Assembly (NCBI RefSeq): GCF_000422905.1 | Contig: NZ_AUGY01000010.1 | Span: 98,157-162,156, forward strand | Direction: 5' to 3' | DNA from: Paenibacillus alginolyticus DSM 5050 = NBRC 15375 | GTDB taxonomy: Bacteria; Bacillota; Bacilli; Paenibacillales; NBRC-103111 | DNA length: 64,000 nt | Part shown: positions 59,392-64,000 of the stretch, in pieces | Position numbering within the stretch: the first letter of the stretch is position 1 | How the letters are laid out: the number at the start of each line of letters is the position of its first letter | Notes under the pieces: model-generated | The model's input: the letters and a program-made list of their open reading frames with translations, nothing else | What the model was told of the DNA's origin: nothing | Databases searched by the model: none | Translations under genes and position numbers: made by a program

Positions 59392-61266
59392 ATGAGTATC
59401 CGAATTCTGAATGAACAAGATTATTATCGCATCGTATATGGGGGATGGCTTGGGAAAAATATAGGGGGAACACTTGGTGCACCGGTAGAGGGCGTTAAGG
59501 AGCTGCTAGAGTTGACCTTTTATCCGGAGCTGCCGGATGGTCCTTTGGAGAACGATGATTTGGACTTACAATTGGTGTGGCTGCATGCGTTGGAGCAATA
59601 CGGTCCGGGATTGACTGCGCGAGAGCTTGGGCAGGAGTGGTTGGAGCATATCTTTTTCCCATTTGATGAGTATGGTTACGCGCTTACGAATCTAAGAAGA
59701 GGTCTTCTTGCACCCGTTGCTGGATCATTCAACAATCCGTTCAAAGAGTGTATGGGTTCACCCATTCGTTCCGAAATCTGGGCCATGGTGACTCCTGGAT
59801 CGCCTAGTACAGCAGCTCATTATGCATATCAGGACGCTATTGTGGATCATGCCGGCGGAGAAGGGGTGTACGGAGAAATGTTTTTTGCCGCCCTCGAGAG
59901 CGCTATTTTCTATGAAAAGGATCGGGATCGCTTGATTCAGATCGGCATGACCTATATACCTGAAAATTGTCGCACCGCCAATGCATTGAAAGATCTGCTC
60001 CATTGGCATAAGGAAGGGAAGAATTGGCTCGAAGTGCGTTCGCTCATTCTGGAGCATCATGGCAATGATAACTTTACGGATGCCCCGCAAAATATTGCGT
60101 TTACCATACTTGGCTGGTTATATGGCGAGGATTTCGAGGATGCGATTTTGAAAGCGGTCAACTGCGGTTATGATACCGATTGTACAGCAGCTACACTTGG
60201 CGCTATATTAGGCATGCTGCTTGGTCCAGAAGGTTTGCCGGATAAATGGGTGAAGCCTGTCGGCGATCGGGTTGTCGTCAGTCCGCCAATTAAAGGATTT
60301 CCAGCACCCAAGGATTTGGATGAATTAACCCGACGTACCATTCGCATGGGCAAACAAATTCTTGCAGCTTGGGATACGGACATACTGGTGCATCCTGACC
60401 TTCCGACAACCTTGAACCAACCCGTAGAAACGAACGAAACGGAAGGGAAAATAAAGGAGCTTTGGACGAGGAAGGTAACGGCTAATCACTACTTGCTGCC
60501 GCAAGGAACTCATAACAGTCCGGATGCTGAGCTTGAGATCGATTTTGGTCAAGAAGGTCCAGCCATCGGAGTGAATCAGAAGAAGAAGCTGCATATCACG
60601 TTCACCAACCGTTCGTTAACATCAATTGTAGGCAATATTGCGTTAGAAGTGCCCGAGGACTGGCAGATGCCGAATTCACTTGAAGTGAGCCTACAACCTA
60701 ATGAATCGATCGAATGGCATACAGAAATCCGAGCTTCCGCGATCGCTAAGTCTAGTTATGAGCTTGCATTCGTTTGGACGAGATTTCACGACCAATCCGT
60801 ATGGGCTGCTCAGAAGGTTCCTTTTTCGTTGGTAAACGCTTCAAAGTGGATGATTTGGGGACCGAACAGCAGCGAAGGGAAGGAAGTATTTTTCCCAGGC
60901 AATCAATTGGATTGGAAGAAGGAACTCGGTAGTGATGACGATGGCTTATACCGCGCTCAAACGAAGCTCTTCAACCCGATAGAGCGAAAGATTCGTGTTA
61001 TTGCGGCCGCAAGAGGACCTATCGTATTGAAACTAAACGGTCAAATCGTCATTGAATGTAAAGAATCGTTGGAATTCATGCCAGCTTATCATCGGGCTCC
61101 GGAAGAACAAAGGATTGAAATGACACTACCTGTAGGAAGCTATGAGATTGAAGTAGAGGCTATAAGAAATGGTTGTCCTCTAGAAGTTTATGTCTTACCA
61201 GTGGCACTTCTTAACACCACAATACCTGGTCCGCACTATTATTTTACCGATATTTTGTTTGGGTGA
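59392..61266 (+). CDS. ADP-ribosylglycohydrolase-family protein with C-terminal beta domains
   Basis: 624 residues. N-terminal domain (about 1-320) is the ADP-ribosylglycohydrolase fold: YGGWLGKNIGGTLGAPVEG, the metal-binding PLENDDLDLQLVW, and the late metal motif NCGYDTDCTAATLGAILG. The remaining 300 residues look like beta-sandwich domains (LHITFTNRSLTSIVGNIALE; RIEMTLPVGSYEIEVEAIRN) not needed for de-ADP-ribosylation and suggestive of sugar binding. ATG 59392 with ACGGAGGT upstream. Stop and next ATG are three bases apart. In polysaccharide clusters this fold probably cleaves N- or O-glycosides rather than ADP-ribose; inference. Confidence 0.85.
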   Translation: MSIRILNEQDYYRIVYGGWLGKNIGGTLGAPVEGVKELLELTFYPELPDGPLENDDLDLQLVWLHALEQYGPGLTARELGQEWLEHIFFPFDEYGYALTNLRRGLLAPVAGSFNNPFKECMGSPIRSEIWAMVTPGSPSTAAHYAYQDAIVDHAGGEGVYGEMFFAALESAIFYEKDRDRLIQIGMTYIPENCRTANALKDLLHWHKEGKNWLEVRSLILEHHGNDNFTDAPQNIAFTILGWLYGEDFEDAILKAVNCGYDTDCTAATLGAILGMLLGPEGLPDKWVKPVGDRVVVSPPIKGFPAPKDLDELTRRTIRMGKQILAAWDTDILVHPDLPTTLNQPVETNETEGKIKELWTRKVTANHYLLPQGTHNSPDAELEIDFGQEGPAIGVNQKKKLHITFTNRSLTSIVGNIALEVPEDWQMPNSLEVSLQPNESIEWHTEIRASAIAKSSYELAFVWTRFHDQSVWAAQKVPFSLVNASKWMIWGPNSSEGKEVFFPGNQLDWKKELGSDDDGLYRAQTKLFNPIERKIRVIAAARGPIVLKLNGQIVIECKESLEFMPAYHRAPEEQRIEMTLPVGSYEIEVEAIRNGCPLEVYVLPVALLNTTIPGPHYYFTDILFG

Positions 61267-61269
61267 CCT

Positions 61270-62100
61270 ATGAGAATTGACGCGCATCAGCATTATTGGA
61301 AGACGGAACGCGGAGACTATGGCTGGTTGACTCCTGAGCAGGGTATTTTATATGTGGATTATATGCCGGAGCAGCTGCAGGATTCACTTCGTCGATATCA
61401 ATTCGAACGCACGATTGTCGTGCAAGCCGCGCCGACGCTGGAGGAAACGCAATTCTTGCTCTCTTTATATGATGAGTATGAAAGTATAGCTGGAGTGGTC
61501 GGTTGGCTAGATCTGGATTCACCGCAATTTAGCGAGCAATATGCTAAGTTTCGAAGGTATAAAGGGTTTGTTGGCTTTCGTCCGATGCTTCAGGATCTGC
61601 CGGATTCATGGATTCTTCGACCGCAAGTCATGCAGAATATGGAGCAGCTGGTCAAGGATGATTTTCCGCTTGATTTGCAGCTTAGACCACGGCATCATCC
61701 TTATATACTGGAGGCGTTTCGAAGCTTTCCGACACTTCGGGCAGTAGTCGATCATGCGGCAAAGCCTTTTATCGCTGGACGCATCCTCGAACCGTGGAAG
61801 ACGGAGATGGCTGAACTGGCTGCATTTCCTAATGTCATGTGCAAGCTGTCAGGATTAGTAACAGAAGCTGATCAGCAAGCTTGGAACTGGATGGATCTGG
61901 CTCCTTATGTGCATCATGTCATCGAAGTGTTTGGCACAGATCGAGTGATGTTTGGCAGCGATTGGCCAGTATGTCTAGCTACTTGCAGCTATGATGAAGT
62001 TTATTTGGCTTTGATGAACGCATTGCCCTCCAACCTGACTAGTGAGGATCATTTAGCTATCTTTGGAGGTAATGCAGCACGATTTTATCAATTATTGTAG
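61270..62100 (+). CDS. Amidohydrolase-family protein, fuconolactonase/rhamnonolactonase-like
   Basis: 276 residues, Amidohydro_2 fold. Seen: RIDAHQHYWKTERGDYGWL (metal HxH and the Trp of the COG3618 group), TIVVQAAPTLEETQFLLSL, GFVGFRPMLQD, TLRAVVDHAAKP, NVMCKLSGLVTEAD and FGSDWPVCLATCSY with the late metal Asp. Relatives hydrolyse lactones of aldonic acids (L-fucono- or L-rhamnono-lactone). ATG three bases after the previous stop, without a strong own site, so translation is probably coupled. Followed by a terminator. Confidence 0.9.
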   Translation: MRIDAHQHYWKTERGDYGWLTPEQGILYVDYMPEQLQDSLRRYQFERTIVVQAAPTLEETQFLLSLYDEYESIAGVVGWLDLDSPQFSEQYAKFRRYKGFVGFRPMLQDLPDSWILRPQVMQNMEQLVKDDFPLDLQLRPRHHPYILEAFRSFPTLRAVVDHAAKPFIAGRILEPWKTEMAELAAFPNVMCKLSGLVTEADQQAWNWMDLAPYVHHVIEVFGTDRVMFGSDWPVCLATCSYDEVYLALMNALPSNLTSEDHLAIFGGNAARFYQLL

Positions 62101-62112
62101 GCTTGATTATAT

Positions 62113-62153
62113 AGAGCTCTTGTGGTCGTTCAATGACCGCAAGTGCTCTTTTG
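62113..62153 (+). terminator. Rho-independent terminator
   Basis: AGAGC-CTTG-GGTC pairs with GACC-CAAG-GCTCT around GTTCAAT, followed by TTTT. Confidence 0.88.
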
Positions 62154-62379
62154 CGTTTATCGAATCCGTCACATACAGATATCATAGACATCGACATAAA
62201 CCAAAGTTTAGATTCAAAAAAATCGTAGAATTTTTCAAATAAATGTAGCAAGGTACATTGTTTCAAACCAGATGGTTCATTAAACTTTATCTACGAAGGA
62301 ATGTATGTAAAAAACGACTTATTTCCAAGAGCAAAGGGAAGGGTCGATTTGACGATATTGAGAGAGAAAGGTGAGAAGA

Positions 62380-63483
62380 ATGGACATTAACCAACATCGA
62401 AACAGCTTGTCAAAGATATGGAATAAACTCGAGCAAGGGAAATTGACGATTGGATTTATCGGAGGGTCCATTACGGAGGATGGAAGAGCTGCACACAATT
62501 GGCCCGAGCCCGTCACGCGTTGGTTCGTTGAATCGTTCCCGCATGCTCGCATAACGGTAGAAAATGCAGCTATCGGCGCAACGGGAAGCGACCTTGCTGT
62601 GTTCCGGGCAGACCGCGATTTGATTGATCGTGCGTGTGATCTGGTTTTTATCGAATTTGCCGTGAATGACAATGGGACACCTTCCGAGAGGAGAATGCGG
62701 GCGAGAGAAGGGTTGATCCGCAAGCTCTTGGCGGAGGGGCGAAGCAATCTCGTGATCGTTTACACGTATTGCCAAGACATGTACGATGCGATGTCCCATA
62801 ATGTGGTTCCTGCTACGATCCAAGAGTTTGAACAATTGGCAGAACATTATGGAATCAGTTCGGTTTGGATGGGGCTGCATGCATGGAACGAAGTAAAGAA
62901 AGGTCGGATGACCTGGGATGAATGGTTACCGGATGGCCTTCATCCTACCCATCGAGGCAGTTTGAGCTACGGTCAGAGTGTGATCTCATTTTTGGAAAGA
63001 GACCGGATAACTGAACAAACCTTAGAAAGAGTCGACAAGGAGAAAGAGAAGCCACTTCTGACTCCGCTCAATCCATGTCACTGGGAGAACGTGCAACTGC
63101 TGCCTTTTGAAGATGTGCAGTTGGAAGGACCTTGGACGATAAGACGATCGACTGCTGTTATGCCTAGGGTAGATCGAATACTGAGTACATCGGCCATTGG
63201 AGCAAAGCTCTCTTTCTCATTTGTAGGAAAGGGGCTAGCATTAGCATTCGATTTCGGCAAAAAGTCTGCGGAGTTCAGCTATCGGCTGGATGGAGCGGAC
63301 GCCATCATTACCTGCCGGGAAAGGCCGGATTGGTGCGGAGATGGAGGATGGTTTCAAATCTACTGGATTGCTGACGAGCTGATGGAGGGAACACACCATA
63401 TTGAACTGGAGGTTGTTCATGGAAACTGCCCGGAATGCAAGGGGACGAATTTTCACTTGGGACTGATCGGGATATTGAAATAA
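62380..63483 (+). CDS. SGNH/GDSL-family hydrolase, probable carbohydrate esterase
   Basis: 367 residues. Seen: block I GFIGGSITEDG (Ser nucleophile), block II Gly in AIGATGSD, block III Asn in EFAVNDNG, and block V DGLHPTHRGS with Asp and His. A C-terminal beta-rich domain (about 225-367; KLSFSFVGKGLALAFDFGKK) may bind the substrate. No signal peptide, so cytoplasmic, probably removing acetyl groups from imported saccharides. ATG 62380 with AAAGGTGAG upstream. It has its own upstream gap after a terminator and is followed by a terminator. Confidence 0.88.
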   Translation: MDINQHRNSLSKIWNKLEQGKLTIGFIGGSITEDGRAAHNWPEPVTRWFVESFPHARITVENAAIGATGSDLAVFRADRDLIDRACDLVFIEFAVNDNGTPSERRMRAREGLIRKLLAEGRSNLVIVYTYCQDMYDAMSHNVVPATIQEFEQLAEHYGISSVWMGLHAWNEVKKGRMTWDEWLPDGLHPTHRGSLSYGQSVISFLERDRITEQTLERVDKEKEKPLLTPLNPCHWENVQLLPFEDVQLEGPWTIRRSTAVMPRVDRILSTSAIGAKLSFSFVGKGLALAFDFGKKSAEFSYRLDGADAIITCRERPDWCGDGGWFQIYWIADELMEGTHHIELEVVHGNCPECKGTNFHLGLIGILK

Positions 63484-63521
63484 CAAAGCCTTGCGAGGTT
63501 ACTCGCGAGGTTCTTTTTTTA
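63483..63521 (+). terminator. Rho-independent terminator
   Basis: CCTTGCGAG pairs with CTCGCGAGG around GTTA, followed by TTCTTTTTTT. Confidence 0.85.
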
Positions 63522-63606
63522 TAATATTACTTGCAAGAATTCTTAAGTGTTAGCGACAAGTCGAAGCTTACCCCAATTTAGCTAGGTGTGATATGGTTTT
63601 CACTGA

Positions 63607-63679
63607 GCTGAGTGGGATGGTGGATAGTTACTTAATGATTCAGTAAGTGACTTTATATTCCCATCCAAGCTATTTTTTT
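63607..63679. repeat. Imperfect inverted repeat, terminator-like
   Basis: GGGATGG and ACTTA pair with TAAGT and CCCATCC further on, followed by seven T after a short stretch. Unassigned; the rest of 63522-63791 has no gene and probably holds the left end of the ISL3-type element. Confidence 0.4.
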
Positions 63680-63791
63680 GGCTCAAAACAGAAATCAGTG
63701 CTTGACGGTATGAACTACGGTTGAAAATGGAAAAACATCTGCCAATCCAGTATTGTTGTAAGTCCTACCAAACAACAAAAGGAATAGACAG

Positions 63792-64000
63792 ATGCAAATC
63801 CAGTATATCAGTGAAATGCTTAACATACCAGAGTTACAGATTCACCAGATTTTGCCGATGAATGCAGATGAAATACAGATTGAAGCGGTGCCTATGGCCT
63901 CAAAGCAATGCTGTCCGATTTGTCTATCAGATGAAGCCGTCACGCTTAAAGGGAGCAACGGTTTACGTACTGTCCGGCATCTGCCAGCATTTGAAAAAAA
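63792..64000 (+). CDS. ISL3-family transposase, N-terminal fragment (runs off window)
   Basis: 69 codons in the window. Starts MQIQYISEMLNIPELQIHQI; then the zinc-finger region CCPICLSDEAVTLKGSNG followed by RTVRHLPAFEK, the usual start of ISL3 transposases (zf-ISL3). ATG with AAAGGA nine bases upstream. Completeness cannot be judged. Confidence 0.75.
   Translation, partial: MQIQYISEMLNIPELQIHQILPMNADEIQIEAVPMASKQCCPICLSDEAVTLKGSNGLRTVRHLPAFEK

Overview
This window looks like chromosomal DNA of a Paenibacillus-type Bacillota. Genes have strong AGGAGG-type ribosome binding sites and several TTG starts, and binding proteins are lipoproteins with clear lipoboxes. There are six ABC importers of different families, YesM/YesN-type two-component regulation next to an LplB/YtcP/LipO-type importer, LacI and RpiR regulators, and c-di-GMP-I riboswitches. 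No rRNA, tRNA or CRISPR array was recognised. The theme is scavenging of sugars, cell-wall fragments and nucleosides, with a c-di-GMP signalling block in the middle.

Layout. 1-2.9 kb (minus): a YtbDE-like pair (aldo/keto reductase fragment and MFS exporter), then class II fructose-1,6-bisphosphatase glpX. 3.1-7.7 kb: a Liv-type branched-chain amino acid importer whose first permease carries two frameshifts. 7.8-17.9 kb: three identical LacI-type operators, then an Opp-family importer, a HAD protein, a LacI regulator, a Gfo/Idh oxidoreductase and a ThuA-like protein, probably an oligosaccharide system. 18-19.6 kb: a GHKL ATPase that appears C-terminally truncated, beside a remnant of a GH4 glycosidase. 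19.6-28.2 kb: RpiR/MurR-type regulator, MurQ, a CUT1 sugar importer, a GNAT protein, a PIG-L-type protein and a DUF1343/NamZ muramidase without signal peptide, which suggests recycling of peptidoglycan sugars by ABC uptake. 28.4-34.3 kb: LacI regulator, RpiB, ribokinase and a second CUT1 importer, with one shared operator sequence in front of both units.

34.7-35 kb holds a wrecked HxlR regulator. At 35.1-36.8 kb (minus) a c-di-GMP-I riboswitch with terminator precedes a CheY-like gene and an HD-GYP phosphodiesterase gene. At 44.4-47 kb (plus) a second c-di-GMP-I riboswitch with terminator precedes a CHASE4-HAMP-GGDEF-EAL gene. Between them, 37.7-44.2 kb encodes a Pot-type importer, a nucleoside hydrolase and adenine deaminase, probably for purine nucleoside salvage. 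Ribose released there could feed the RpiB/ribokinase unit.

47.4-63.5 kb is a polysaccharide-type locus: YesM-like kinase, YesN-like regulator, LplB/YtcP/LipO-type importer and a 725-residue protein of unrecognised family. It is interrupted by an IS1182-family element and a 112-bp tandem repeat, and then continues with an ADP-ribosylglycohydrolase-fold protein, an amidohydrolase (lactonase-like) and an SGNH esterase. The window ends inside an ISL3-type transposase gene. The most interesting leads are the 725-residue protein with its downstream enzymes, the ABC-fed MurQ/NamZ cluster, and the two riboswitch-controlled c-di-GMP enzymes. All start codons were chosen by ribosome binding site, and all function calls rest on recognition by eye without database searches.
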